Positions 25,688-34,331 of a DNA stretch of 44,610 nucleotides are shown here, in pieces (within the stretch, counting starts at the first letter, position 1; every line of letters begins with the position of its first letter). Position numbers and translations under genes: made by a program. Source of the stretch: Cutibacterium sp. (GTDB lineage: Bacteria > Actinomycetota > Actinomycetes > Propionibacteriales > Propionibacteriaceae); contig NZ_JAUNEJ010000003.1 in the NCBI RefSeq assembly GCF_030525615.1, forward strand, positions 1 to 44,610, read 5' to 3'. Under the pieces are notes generated by a model. That model made no database searches. It saw only the letters and a program-made list of their open reading frames with translations, and was not told the origin of the DNA.

Positions 25688-26049
25688 GGGTTCCAGTGTC
25701 TACGCGCCGTCAAGTTCTCGCTCGACAACCCGGCAAGATTTGACCGTCGACGTAGCGGAAACGGTGCTGCAGTGGCATCCATCGAGTCAACACGTCAGAC
25801 CGTGGTCAGGTGACTAAAAAGGTCGTCATACACGTTGAGGTGTCAGTTTTTGCACCATGTGGCGACAGTCGGGGTCTCTGACCGCAAGGTCAGCGTGACG
25901 GCCACAACGCCCTGGTGAAAGTCATATCGGAAAAGCGAGCCGAGACTGCAGGGTTCGGCCCTCCTTCCTTAATCCCCACCGGGAATGTCCTAACCTCTTT
26001 GCGCGCTGGATAAATTGATCCATGAACCAGTCACCGACCAGGAGACCCC
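25688..26049. other. Divergent promoter region of htrA-like gene and trxB
   Basis: About 360 bases with no gene. It holds the trxB ribosome binding site (AGGAG, 26040-26044) and a possible stress sigma-factor promoter listed separately. I see no strong inverted repeats. Confidence 0.5.
25981..26007 (+). promoter_or_regulatory. Possible SigR/SigH-type promoter of trxB
   Basis: GGGAAT at 25981-25986, an 18-base spacer, then GCT at 26005-26007. The known actinobacterial thiol-stress consensus (Streptomyces SigR, Mycobacterium SigH) is GGGAAY-N18/19-GTT, so the -35 element matches fully and the -10 differs at one base. Transcription starting near 26014 would leave a leader of about 36 bases. Thioredoxin reductase is a typical member of that regulon. 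Assignment is inferred. Confidence 0.4.
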
Positions 26050-27102
26050 ATGACCACTCAGTTCCTTGCGCCCAACACCGTCCTCGGCAACATCTCACTG
26101 GCCGACTCTTCAGACACCGGCACCACTGAGCCGTCTCCCGTGAAGGTCAAGCCTGGCACCCGAGGAGACTGCGAACCTCGTGACGTCATTATCGTCGGTT
26201 CCGGTCCAGCTGGGTACACCGCCGCTGTCTACACCGCGCGCGCTGGACTAAAACCGCTTGTCTTCGAAGGATCAACGGATGCCGGCGGCGCTCTCATGCA
26301 GACGACCGAGGTCGAGAACTACCCCGGCTTCTCCGAGGGGATCATGGGCCCAGACCTGATGGCCCAAATGCGAGCCCAGGCCGAGAAGTTTGGGGCCGAA
26401 CTCGTCACTGACGACGTCACCGAGCTCGACCTCACCAGTGAGATCAAAAAAGTTGTCGACACCGACGGACGCACACACACCGCGCGCGTCGTCATCCTGG
26501 CCACGGGGTCGGCCTATCGCAAGCTCGGTCTTGACGACGAGACCCGTCTGTCAGGCCGTGGCGTGTCTTGGTGCGCTACCTGTGACGGGTTCTTCTTCAC
26601 CGGTAAGGACATCGCTGTAGTCGGTGGCGGTGACTCCGCTGTTGAGGAGGCCACCTTCCTCACCCGCTTCGCCAACTCGGTGACCCTCGTCCACCGTCGC
26701 GACAAGCTACGTGCCTCCCAAATCATGGCCGAGCGCGCCGAGGCTGATCCCAAGATCACCTTCGCTTGGAACAGCGAGATCGTCGCCATGCACGGTGAAT
26801 CGAAGCTGGAATCAGTGACTCTACGTGACACCAAGACCGGTGAGGAACGCCAGCTCGAGGTCGCGGGAGTTTTCGAGGCCATCGGGCATGACCCGCGCTC
26901 CGAGCTGGTGCGTGGTCAGGTCGATCTGGACGACGCCGGATACGTTGTGTGCGCCGAGCCGTCGACTCGCACCAACCTGCCGGGAGTTTTCGCCTGCGGT
27001 GACCTCGTCGACTCTCACTATCAGCAGGCCATCACTGCAGCTGGGTCTGGATGCCGTGCAGCTCTTGACGCCGAGCGGTTCCTCGCCGAACTCGGACGCT
27101 GA
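26050..27102 (+). CDS. trxB: Thioredoxin reductase
   Basis: FAD- and NADPH-dependent enzyme that reduces thioredoxin in the cytoplasm. The 350-residue protein shows the FAD-binding [15 protein letters not shown] (residues 47-61), the redox-active C175-A-T-C178 in [11 protein letters not shown], the NADPH-binding [15 protein letters not shown] (about 190-204) and the closing [23 protein letters not shown]. Compared with typical 310-330 aa enzymes, there is an N-terminal extension of about 43 residues rich in Ser/Thr/Pro before the FAD motif. The ATG at 26050 has AGGAG five bases upstream, which supports the long form. Thioredoxin lies about 2.3 kb away on the opposite strand rather than immediately downstream. 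Confidence 0.96.
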   Translation: MTTQFLAPNTVLGNISLADSSDTGTTEPSPVKVKPGTRGDCEPRDVIIVGSGPAGYTAAVYTARAGLKPLVFEGSTDAGGALMQTTEVENYPGFSEGIMGPDLMAQMRAQAEKFGAELVTDDVTELDLTSEIKKVVDTDGRTHTARVVILATGSAYRKLGLDDETRLSGRGVSWCATCDGFFFTGKDIAVVGGGDSAVEEATFLTRFANSVTLVHRRDKLRASQIMAERAEADPKITFAWNSEIVAMHGESKLESVTLRDTKTGEERQLEVAGVFEAIGHDPRSELVRGQVDLDDAGYVVCAEPSTRTNLPGVFACGDLVDSHYQQAITAAGSGCRAALDAERFLAELGR

Positions 27103-27204
27103 GGACCTCGCGAGTTTGCTGCATCGCTTCGTGACGCCATGAGCTATGAACACGGGGCGATGCGGCGATTTTTGTCACGCCTCCTTCGAGACCGGCCGCA
27201 AAAC

Positions 27205-28173
27205 TCACTGCCATGCAGCCAGCCGCAACCTCGACGTGAACACCTTTTTCTTCCCCGACACCGGATCCGTGAATCCCATCTGCCAGGCCTGCAGCTGCAG
27301 CGGGTGGCTGAAATCATCCACTGGGGTGTCCAGAAGTACCGGGTAAAAGGGGTCATTGACAATAGGAGCGCCGAGCCTCTGCATATGGAGACGAATTTGG
27401 TGAGTGCGACCTGTCCTAGGCCTGGCCTCATAGAGTCCCAATCCATCACGCTCGGCTATCAGACTGACGTCGGTTACAGCGTTCGGCTCACCCGGGATCT
27501 CGCGAGCCTGGAGAATGCCCCGCTCTTTGATGATGCGTGACCTTATCTGCCAGCCGTTTTTCGTCACAACAACCCCATCCCCAGCACGACCGTGCACCAG
27601 GGGTGCGACCAACCGGTATTTTTTGAACACCTCACGATGCTCAAACATCTCTTGGTAGGGCCGCCGCCACTTCCGCTCCCGCGTCAGCAGCAGCACCCCG
27701 GCAGTCACCCGGTCGAGACGGTGGGCCACTGTCAGTTCCGGTAGCCCCATCTGGGTTCGCAGCCGGACGACTACTGACTCAAGAACATGCTGCCCCCGCG
27801 GAATCGACGACAGGAAGTGCGGTTTGTCGACCACAAGGATTCGCTCGTTGGCGTACAAGATCCCGATGCCAGCTGGGACAGGGGTCTCTTCGGGCAGGTC
27901 TCGGTGGAAGAAAACGAACGTTTGCGGGGTGAAGGGGGAACCCGCTGTGACGACGCATCCCGCTTCGTCGACGAATCTCCCCTCGCAGAGCATTTCATCA
28001 ACCCGCTGCTCACCTAGTCTGACGAGCTTTTCGATCAGATAATGACGCATCGTCGGCCAGGGCCAGCCATCAATCCCCCGCGCGGCCGCCAATCTGCGAC
28101 ACGTGCCGTGATCGGGGGTATGGACCCACGCCGATTCCAGACCATGACGTTGTGGAAGAGGCGACCGGGGCAC
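27205..28173 (-). CDS. RluA-family RNA pseudouridine synthase
   Basis: Converts uridine to pseudouridine in rRNA or tRNA. The 322-residue protein carries the RluA catalytic motif HRLDRVTAGVLLLTR with D154, the substrate-binding LYANERILVVDKPHFLSS, the conserved GRTHQIRLHM, and GAPIVNDPFY. Upstream of the catalytic domain, residues about 40-95 look S4-like (LIEKLVRLGEQRVDEML). The target base cannot be predicted. It is convergent with trxB (103-base gap). The first start at 28173 lacks an obvious strong ribosome site, so the N-terminus is uncertain. The gene interrupts the trxB-trxA neighbourhood that is contiguous in mycobacteria. Confidence 0.92.
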   Translation of the reverse strand: MPRSPLPQRHGLESAWVHTPDHGTCRRLAAARGIDGWPWPTMRHYLIEKLVRLGEQRVDEMLCEGRFVDEAGCVVTAGSPFTPQTFVFFHRDLPEETPVPAGIGILYANERILVVDKPHFLSSIPRGQHVLESVVVRLRTQMGLPELTVAHRLDRVTAGVLLLTRERKWRRPYQEMFEHREVFKKYRLVAPLVHGRAGDGVVVTKNGWQIRSRIIKERGILQAREIPGEPNAVTDVSLIAERDGLGLYEARPRTGRTHQIRLHMQRLGAPIVNDPFYPVLLDTPVDDFSHPLQLQAWQMGFTDPVSGKKKVFTSRLRLAAWQ

Positions 28174-28278
28174 CGTGCCAGCCTACGGGGCCTTTTAGCG
28201 CATACCCAACACTCCCCATACCAAGTCCTAAAAATCCCGTCTCGCGGGTCCACAGCTCACCGCAGTGTTTCGACCGCT

Positions 28279-28920
28279 GTCATCCTCGACGTCATCACCG
28301 GGCCGTGGTCCGACAAGCTCAAACGTCGCAAACCTTTCACGATGGTCGCCCCCATCGCTGGAGTGGGAGTGATTCCGCTCTTGCTCGTCAACCAACCGTG
28401 GACCCTCACGGTCGTTTCAGCTATGGGCGGTGCCGCATTTGGAACCTACATGGCGGTCGATGGCGCTCTCATGGTCGAAGTCCTGCCCAACCGCGACGAT
28501 TCGGCTCGCGATCTGAGCTTCCTCAATGCAGCGAACTCGTTACCGATCGTCTTCGCTCCCGGCATTGGCGCGGCGCTGGTCAAGACCACTGGATATCCCG
28601 GACTTTTCACGGCAACGATCGTCCTGGCAATCCTCGAGGTGCCAGTTCTCGACATTTCCGACACTTCCGCCGCTATGGCCGAAGCCCGGCGTGATGTGCC
28701 CGATCTCGCTGCGGCATTGCACCAAAGTCACCTGCGTTACCTGTCGCACGGGGCACGTCTTGACGACCCGTGCAGCAACCCGATCTGTCTAGAGGATGCC
28801 ACCGGCCTTCCGCCGACATTTTTGCTCAACTGCGAGGTAGACCCCTTACGCGATCTCTATAGTGGAGGCCCGAAGCCTCCGTGTGAAAACCTCACTTCAA
28901 GGGCTCACCGGCGACGGTGA
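28279..28920 (+). pseudogene. Decayed MFS transporter fused to an alpha/beta-hydrolase fragment
   Basis: An open frame here encodes two unrelated partial families. From about 28279 to 28650 it matches the C-terminal half of a major-facilitator sugar transporter: the loop GPWSDKLKRRKPF, then hydrophobic helices with AFGTYMAVDGALMVEVLP, RDLSFLNAANSLP and a final helix. From about 28744 to 28860 it matches the end of an alpha/beta-hydrolase (esterase/lipase fold-3), with NPICLEDATGLPPTFLLNCEVDPLRDLY. The MFS N-terminal half, the hydrolase nucleophile region and a plausible start with ribosome site are all missing, and the 3' end overlaps the OsmC gene by 29 bases. It is most likely a deletion product joining remnants of two genes, not a functional fusion. 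Confidence 0.72.
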
Positions 28921-29329
28921 ATGTCACCGGGGTGTGCGCCTCGACCGTGCGTGACACGGTGCAATTCTTATCTCGTGACATCGCAACGACGCGATTCACC
29001 AGTCCGGCCGCCTCGCGACCCTCCTCGGTGTCGGGGAAGCTGAGCTGAAAGTCAACCGAAACGTCGTCAAGGGATGCTCGGCCCTGCTCGTCGCTGGCCT
29101 TGGTACCCATCACGGAGACAGTGAACTGGGTTGGCTCACCGCGTCGGCTCGTCACCGTATCAACGTCGATAGACGAACATCCGCCGATGGCCGCCAGCAA
29201 CAACTCGACGGGGGTGAACTCGGCGTCCTGACCGGACCCAAACCGGATCTGGCCGCCGCGTGCATTGGTGGCGGTGTAGTGGCCCTGGCTGCGACGAACC
29301 AGGGAAACCTTCTTGGTTGCGGATGGCAT
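28892..29329 (-). CDS. OsmC/Ohr-family protein
   Basis: A 145-residue OsmC-like protein, a family of thiol-dependent (hydro)peroxidases. The two redox cysteines are in place: C51 in ELLLAAIGGCSSIDV and C123 in SRDKNCTVSRTV. The length and the N-terminal antiparallel strand pattern (HYTATNARGGQIRFG) fit the family. It begins nine bases after the thioredoxin stop, so trxA-osmC form an operon. That placement suggests thioredoxin-linked peroxide or organic-hydroperoxide defence. Whether it belongs to OsmC, Ohr or the YhfA-like branch cannot be fixed by eye; the YhfA-like (general OsmC) branch seems closest. Confidence 0.9.
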   Translation of the reverse strand: MPSATKKVSLVRRSQGHYTATNARGGQIRFGSGQDAEFTPVELLLAAIGGCSSIDVDTVTSRRGEPTQFTVSVMGTKASDEQGRASLDDVSVDFQLSFPDTEEGREAAGLVNRVVAMSRDKNCTVSRTVEAHTPVTFTVAGEPLK

Positions 29330-29338
29330 GACTTCTCC

Positions 29339-29665
29339 TCAGCCCACGAATTCCTCGATCACCTTAACTAGCGCCTTCTTCGTCTTGCCGCCCTGCAGCG
29401 ACTTGACGAGCTGACCACCCTGCCAGACCTGAATAGTTGGCAGGGACATGATTCCCTGCTCAGCTGCGATCCGGGTATTGGCGTTGGTGTCAACTTTGGC
29501 GAAAATCATCCGGCCGCCGTAAACCCCAGCCAGCTCCTCGATGATCGGGGAAAGCTGTTTACAAGGAGCGCACCAGTCGGCCCAGTAGTCGACAAGGACG
29601 GGCTTGGCAGCGCCGAGTACCTGAGAGGCAAAAGTATCGTCGGTAACCTCGATGACGTTGTTCAT
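29339..29665 (-). CDS. trxA: Thioredoxin
   Basis: A 108-residue thioredoxin with the active site WADWCAPCKQLSP (C32, C35; WCAPC is a minor variant of WCGPC), the cis-proline region IMSLPTIQVW and the usual C-terminal helix. It is a cytoplasmic disulfide reductant recycled by the trxB product. The ATG at 29665 has AAAGGG four bases upstream. It is first in a two-gene unit with the OsmC-like gene. The leader contains a 9-bp inverted repeat listed separately. Confidence 0.96.
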   Translation of the reverse strand: MNNVIEVTDDTFASQVLGAAKPVLVDYWADWCAPCKQLSPIIEELAGVYGGRMIFAKVDTNANTRIAAEQGIMSLPTIQVWQGGQLVKSLQGGKTKKALVKVIEEFVG

Positions 29666-29678
29666 GACACCCTTTCTA

Positions 29679-29713
29679 GTTCGACCCGATGAGTGTAGGT
29701 CGAGCCGGGTCGA
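29679..29713. promoter_or_regulatory. Inverted repeat in the trxA leader
   Basis: TTCGACCCG (29679-29687) and CGGGTCGAA (29705-29713) form a perfect 9-bp inverted repeat with a 17-base spacer, 14 bases upstream of the trxA start. Near-identical flanks TTTCTAGTTC (29672-29681) and CTTCTAGTTC (29719-29728) form a direct repeat. It may be an operator or an mRNA leader hairpin; no matching regulator is known to me. Confidence 0.4.
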
Positions 29714-30339
29714 ACGGCACTTCTAGTTCACTACCACCGAGCGGTTTCCTGTCCTGTCTGGGCAAACTCCAGTGGCACACAGCACCCCGGTACACACAGC
29801 CCCGGTATAAAAACGTCGTTCCCCACGACCCTGAAACCCTGAAGTGCTCACACCCCTGTCGAGTTGACAGTTTTGCTCCTAACGACGATCCGCAAGTGTG
29901 ACAACTTACGACAAAGCGCGCACAGGCATGACGCGCGGGTAGGACAACGTAGACCTTCTGAGGGCACAAAACTCACACTGAACAGCCACGGCCCGGCTAT
30001 ACCTGCCCCTGGGCACCACGCAAGCAACCCCTGAGCTGCTATCCGCGAGGTCCACGACGGTTCACCCACTGGCCGGGGCGAGTAGGACGCCGTCCGTTTG
30101 CGGCCAGAAAGCTTTAACTACCTCGGTTTCGCACCGGTCAGGCCGGGCGAGGGGATGGTCAATGGTGACCTTGACCATCCCCAAACGGCGAGCTTCTTCG
30201 AAGAGCCCGCCAGCCATGAGGCTCATGGAGAGTCGCTAGACGGCACAGCGAGGGTCATCCGCACGAAAGTGCGCCTGGGACCATCACCTCGTCATGGCTC
30301 ACCCGGCGTCAACCCGGCACCGTCACATCTAGACCCGCG
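29714..30339. other. Gene-poor gap between trxA and transketolase genes
   Basis: About 630 bases without a gene I can support; it includes the trxA promoter region. One strong feature is a hairpin at 30151-30182: GGGGATGGTCAA with TTGACCATCCCC, a perfect 12-bp stem and 8-base loop, about 160 bases beyond the transketolase stop. It could terminate the transketolase operon, though it is distant and lacks a U-tract. A plus-strand frame over 30098-30373 looks non-coding. Confidence 0.5.
30151..30182 (-). terminator. Strong hairpin downstream of transketolase
   Basis: A 12-bp perfect stem with an 8-base loop. Candidate terminator for the long minus-strand polyol/transketolase transcript. No T-run follows on either strand. 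Confidence 0.45.
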
Positions 30340-32397
30340 TCACAACACGGACTTGCCGACCTCCACGACATGATCGGCAGTGAACCCGAACTTCTCGAAC
30401 AGCACAGTTCCGGCAGCAGAAGCACCGAAATGCTCCAGGGAGACCGAGGCACCCTTGCAGCCGACATATTTCGACCATCCCATCGCGATGCCGGCTTCGA
30501 CGCTGACACGAGCGGTCACTGAGCTGGGAAGCACCGACTCGCGGTACTGCTCGTCCTGCTCATCGAACCACTCCTGGCACGGCATCGAGACAACCCGGGT
30601 CGGTACGCCGTCGGCCTCCAACTTCTTCTGCGCTTCGAGAGCCACCGACAGCTCAGATCCGGTGCCTATGAGAATGAGCCTGGGCTCGGCGCTGGCCTCA
30701 GACACCACATATGCGCCCTTGGCGACACCCTCGGCGGAGGCGTACTCGCTGCGATCAAGCGTCGGCAGGTCCTGACGCGAAAGCACCAGAGCGGCAGGAC
30801 GATCGGTGTGTTCCAAGATGGTGCGCCACGCCACAGCGGTCTCGTTAGCGTCGGCCGGACGAACGATGTCGAGACCCGGGATGGCACGGTAAGAAGCCAG
30901 GTGTTCAATCGGCTGATGGGTGGGGCCGTCCTCACCAACGCCGATGGAGTCGTGGGTCCACACGAAGATCGACGGGACCTTCATGAGGGCCGCGAGACGA
31001 GCCGCCGGACGCATGTAGTCAGAAAAGACGAAGAAGGTTCCGCCGTAGCAACGGGTCAGGCCCGACAGTGTAATGCCGTTGAGGATGCCCCCCATGGCAT
31101 GCTCGCGCACACCAAAGTGGATCGTGCGACCGTAAGGGCCGCCCGGGTCCTTCTCAGAGCAACGGTCCTCGGGCAGGAACGAATCAGCCCCCTTCATCGT
31201 GGTGTTATTGGACCCGGCGAGGTCTGCCGATCCGCCCCACAACTCAGGAAGCTGAGGACCGAGGGCATTCAAGACGGCCCCAGACGCTTTCCGGGTGCTC
31301 ATCTTGCCGGGCTCAAAGGTCGGGATCTCGAGATCCTCAGGCAGCTTGTGGCTGAGCATTCGCTCGAGAAGGGCGGCGCCGTCGGGGTTGGCGTCGTGCC
31401 AAGCGGCGAACTTCTCGTCCCAGGCCTCGCGCAAAGCTTTGCCACGCTTTGCAAAAGCGGAACGCACCTTCTGAACCATATCGACGTCAATGGCGAAGGG
31501 CTTGTCTTCGAAACCGAGTTTCTTCTTGAGAGCGCTGACTCCCTCGGCACCAATCTTCGCGCCGTGTACCTGGGCCAGGCCTGCCAGGACCGGGAGCGGC
31601 CACCCGATAACGGTCGTCAGGCGGATGAAGGACGGCTTGTCGGTAACGGCCTTGGCGTTGTCGATGGCTTCCATAAGAGCCTCGACGTTCTCCTCATAGG
31701 TGGTGCCGCCGTTGGTGAAGTCGACGTGCTGGACGTGCCAGCCGTAGGCCCGGTAACGAGCCTCGACGTCCTCCGAGAAAGCGATGGTGGTGTCACCCTC
31801 GATGGTGATCCGGTTGTCGTCGTAGAACAGGATGAGGTTGCCCAGTTCCTGGGTTCCGGCCAGGGACGAGGCCTCGGACGCGACACCCTCCTGCATACAG
31901 CCGTCGCCAGCGATGGCGTAGACGTAATGGTCGAAGGGGCTGGTTCCGGGGGCGGCGTCCGGATCGAGAAGGCCACGCTCACGACGTGCCGCCATGGCCA
32001 TACCAACGGCGTTGGCGACGCCAGCACCCAGCGGTCCGGTGGTGGTCTCGACGAATTTCGTCAGGCCGTATTCGGGGTGACCGGGGGTCAGGGATCCCCA
32101 GGTACGCAGAGACTCCAGATCGGACAGCTCAAGGCCAAGACCGGCCAGGTAGAGCTGGGTGTACTGGGTGAGCGAAGAGTGCCCGGCGGACATGATGAAG
32201 CGGTCGCGACCGAGCCAGTTCGGATCGGACGGGTCGATGGCCATGACCTTGTGGTAGAGCAAATAGCCCAGCGGGGCCAGGGAGATAGCGGTGCCGGGGT
32301 GTCCATTACCGGTCTTCTCAACGGCGTCGGCCGCCAGCACTCGTGCAGTGTCGACAGCGAGCTTGTCGGTGTCGGTCCACGTCAGTTCGGTTGCCAC
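30340..32397 (-). CDS. tkt: Transketolase
   Basis: Thiamine-diphosphate enzyme moving two-carbon units between sugar phosphates (xylulose-5-P, ribose-5-P, erythrose-4-P). The 685-residue protein has the expected size. It shows GNGHPGTAISLAPLGYLLY, the ThDP/Mg motif GDGCMQEGVASEASSLAG, the acidic ELWGGSADLAGSNNT, GVREHAMGGILNG with the catalytic Glu region, and the phosphate-binding THDSIGVGEDGPTHQPIEH. The start is GTG at 32397 with GAGAGGAT five bases upstream. It is the last gene of the minus-strand kinase/dehydrogenase cluster, 134 bases after the AraB-like gene; this placement suggests a dedicated copy that draws the cluster's product (for example erythrose-4-P or xylulose-5-P) into central metabolism. 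Whether another tkt exists elsewhere is unknown. Confidence 0.96.
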   Translation of the reverse strand: MATELTWTDTDKLAVDTARVLAADAVEKTGNGHPGTAISLAPLGYLLYHKVMAIDPSDPNWLGRDRFIMSAGHSSLTQYTQLYLAGLGLELSDLESLRTWGSLTPGHPEYGLTKFVETTTGPLGAGVANAVGMAMAARRERGLLDPDAAPGTSPFDHYVYAIAGDGCMQEGVASEASSLAGTQELGNLILFYDDNRITIEGDTTIAFSEDVEARYRAYGWHVQHVDFTNGGTTYEENVEALMEAIDNAKAVTDKPSFIRLTTVIGWPLPVLAGLAQVHGAKIGAEGVSALKKKLGFEDKPFAIDVDMVQKVRSAFAKRGKALREAWDEKFAAWHDANPDGAALLERMLSHKLPEDLEIPTFEPGKMSTRKASGAVLNALGPQLPELWGGSADLAGSNNTTMKGADSFLPEDRCSEKDPGGPYGRTIHFGVREHAMGGILNGITLSGLTRCYGGTFFVFSDYMRPAARLAALMKVPSIFVWTHDSIGVGEDGPTHQPIEHLASYRAIPGLDIVRPADANETAVAWRTILEHTDRPAALVLSRQDLPTLDRSEYASAEGVAKGAYVVSEASAEPRLILIGTGSELSVALEAQKKLEADGVPTRVVSMPCQEWFDEQDEQYRESVLPSSVTARVSVEAGIAMGWSKYVGCKGASVSLEHFGASAAGTVLFEKFGFTADHVVEVGKSVL

Positions 32398-32530
32398 GAT
32401 GATCCTCTCGTATTGGCGTATTGGCCTGATCTATGTGATGTGTTGTCGCTCGTCATGGCGATGGGGTTCCGGTCCTCGTTGGGAATCCTATTCGTAACCT
32501 GATAGCCATGCACTTTCGGGAATTCTGACC

Positions 32531-34240
32531 TCACTGATGTGCAGGAATGTCGTCATTCATCACCTCGCTTAGCTCCTCGGGCCGCACATGAGCCTGGCTG
32601 CGGATCTTCTTAAGCCGGTGCATGACTTGGTTTTCGCCGCGACCAAAGTAGTCGTGGAGGCGAGCATATTCGGCGTACAAGAGGTCATATTGGTCGGCTC
32701 TACGCGTATCAACCTGGTAGACCCCGGTGAGTTTTCCTCCCATAGCTTGAGAGGCTGCACGCACGTCGGGGTACGCGCCAGCGGCGACCGCGCCGAAAAT
32801 TGCCGAGCCACGCGAGCCAGGCTGCCCTGCCGTGCCCACAGACAGCGGCACGCGACAAATATCGCACATCAGCTGCATAAGGAAGTGATTCTTGGTGAGT
32901 CCTCCGGCAACGACCATCTCGCTGATCTCGATTCCGGCGCTGCGGAACGATTCGATGATGGTCCGAGCCCCAAAGACAGCGGCTTCTAAGAGAGCCCGGT
33001 ACTGGTCTTCTGGAGTAGTGGTGAGGGTTTGGCCAAGAATCATGCCGGACAGCCTGGGGTCAGCCAGGACCGATCGGTTTCCGTTATGCCAATCGAGCGC
33101 GATAAGACCGTGCTCGCCTACTTTCTGGCCTGCACATTTCTCGCTCAGCAGCTCATGCACGGTGATACCGCGACGCTGCGCCTGCTCGCCGTATGAGGCG
33201 GGCACGCAGTTCTCGACGAACCAGGCAAAGATGTCACCGAAGGCAGTTTGACCGGCCTCGTACGTCCACGACCCCTCGATCATCCCGCCGTTAACAATGC
33301 CGAAAACTCCCGGCACCTCTCGACATTGGGAGTCCGAAACGATGTAGCAGGCCGATGTTCCCATGATCGCGGTCATCTGACCGTTGTCGACAGCCTGTAC
33401 GGCCGCTGCGGTGGCATGAGCGTCAATATTCCCGCTGGCCACCGCAATTCCTGCCGGCAGGCCGAGCTGCTCGGCACATTTCAACGTCAGGCCGCCGACC
33501 CGTGCTCCTAGGGGCAGGATTGGCGCGTTCATGCGGGTTTCAAAAACGTCGGCGAAGCCTGGGTTGAGGTTCGCTAGGAACTCCTGCGACGGATACTTGC
33601 CATCCTGGTACGTCCGCTTGTACCCCGAGTCCCCCTGAGCGAAGGTGAGGACCCCCGTGAGTTGCCAGGTGATCCAGTCAACAGCGTCGCAGAAGACCTC
33701 TGTGGCCCGGTACACCTCCGGTGCCTGCTCGAAGGTCTCAAGCACCTTTGGAAGCAGCATTTCAGGGGACAAAACGCCCCCATAACGCGCCAGCCACGGC
33801 TCTCGTCGAACTTGGGCAAGCTTAACGATCCGTTCAGCTTGGTCCTGAGCGCCGTGATGTTTCCACAACTTCACCCAGGCATGGGGGTTGTTGGCAAATC
33901 CTGGCACCTGACACAGCGGCGTACCGTCAGATTTCGCAGCGACGACGGTAGCGGACGTGAAATCCACCCCGATGCCGATGATGTCGTTGGCATTGACGCC
34001 CGAATCAGCAACGGCTCCGGGAACAATTGCCGTCAGCGCCTCGATGTAGTCACTGGGGTCTTGCAGGGCGAAGTCTGGCGGTAATTTTCGACCGTCAGCC
34101 GCGCTAAGTACCCGATCCATGACGCCGTGCGAGTATTCGTGAACAGCAGTTCCCATTTCGGCACCGTCACGAACCCTGACGATGACAGCCCGGGCCGACA
34201 GAGTGCCGAAATCCAGCCCCACCACGTATTTGTCGGTCAT
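32531..34240 (-). CDS. araB: Ribulokinase (AraB-type FGGY kinase)
   Basis: FGGY kinase of the AraB type, 569 residues. AraB enzymes phosphorylate L-ribulose and are known to accept D-ribulose, ribitol and L-arabitol too. The N-terminal ATP motif is VGLDFGTLSARAVIV; the AraB hallmarks IGIGVDFTSATVV and NNPHAWVKLWKHH are present; the catalytic Asp is D273 in ASGNIDAHATAAA; the FGGY signature is VVAGGLTKNHFLMQL. I start at ATG 34240, where AAGGAGAGG lies just upstream; the frame extends 63 codons further but that part covers the ribosome site and gap. No araA (isomerase) or araD (epimerase) accompanies it, so the usual arabinose route is not supported. Beside an AraM-like dehydrogenase it may act on a pentitol or tetritol. 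Confidence 0.92.
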   Translation of the reverse strand: MTDKYVVGLDFGTLSARAVIVRVRDGAEMGTAVHEYSHGVMDRVLSAADGRKLPPDFALQDPSDYIEALTAIVPGAVADSGVNANDIIGIGVDFTSATVVAAKSDGTPLCQVPGFANNPHAWVKLWKHHGAQDQAERIVKLAQVRREPWLARYGGVLSPEMLLPKVLETFEQAPEVYRATEVFCDAVDWITWQLTGVLTFAQGDSGYKRTYQDGKYPSQEFLANLNPGFADVFETRMNAPILPLGARVGGLTLKCAEQLGLPAGIAVASGNIDAHATAAAVQAVDNGQMTAIMGTSACYIVSDSQCREVPGVFGIVNGGMIEGSWTYEAGQTAFGDIFAWFVENCVPASYGEQAQRRGITVHELLSEKCAGQKVGEHGLIALDWHNGNRSVLADPRLSGMILGQTLTTTPEDQYRALLEAAVFGARTIIESFRSAGIEISEMVVAGGLTKNHFLMQLMCDICRVPLSVGTAGQPGSRGSAIFGAVAAGAYPDVRAASQAMGGKLTGVYQVDTRRADQYDLLYAEYARLHDYFGRGENQVMHRLKKIRSQAHVRPEELSEVMNDDIPAHQ

Positions 34241-34331
34241 GGCCCCTCTCCTTGGTGCAGTCGCGGGATGGAACCGGGGCGAGTACGCCAACTCCACCCC
34301 GCGACGGTCTTTGCGGTCCTCGCGTAGCGCG

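Noticed and set aside
30098..30373. Plus-strand frame of 91 codons between trxA and transketolase
   Set aside because: It contains the strong 12-bp hairpin and overlaps the transketolase 3' end; no family resemblance.
30808..32502. Plus-strand open frame of 564 codons opposite transketolase
   Set aside because: Antisense to a clear transketolase; Gly/Arg/Val-rich composition without domains.
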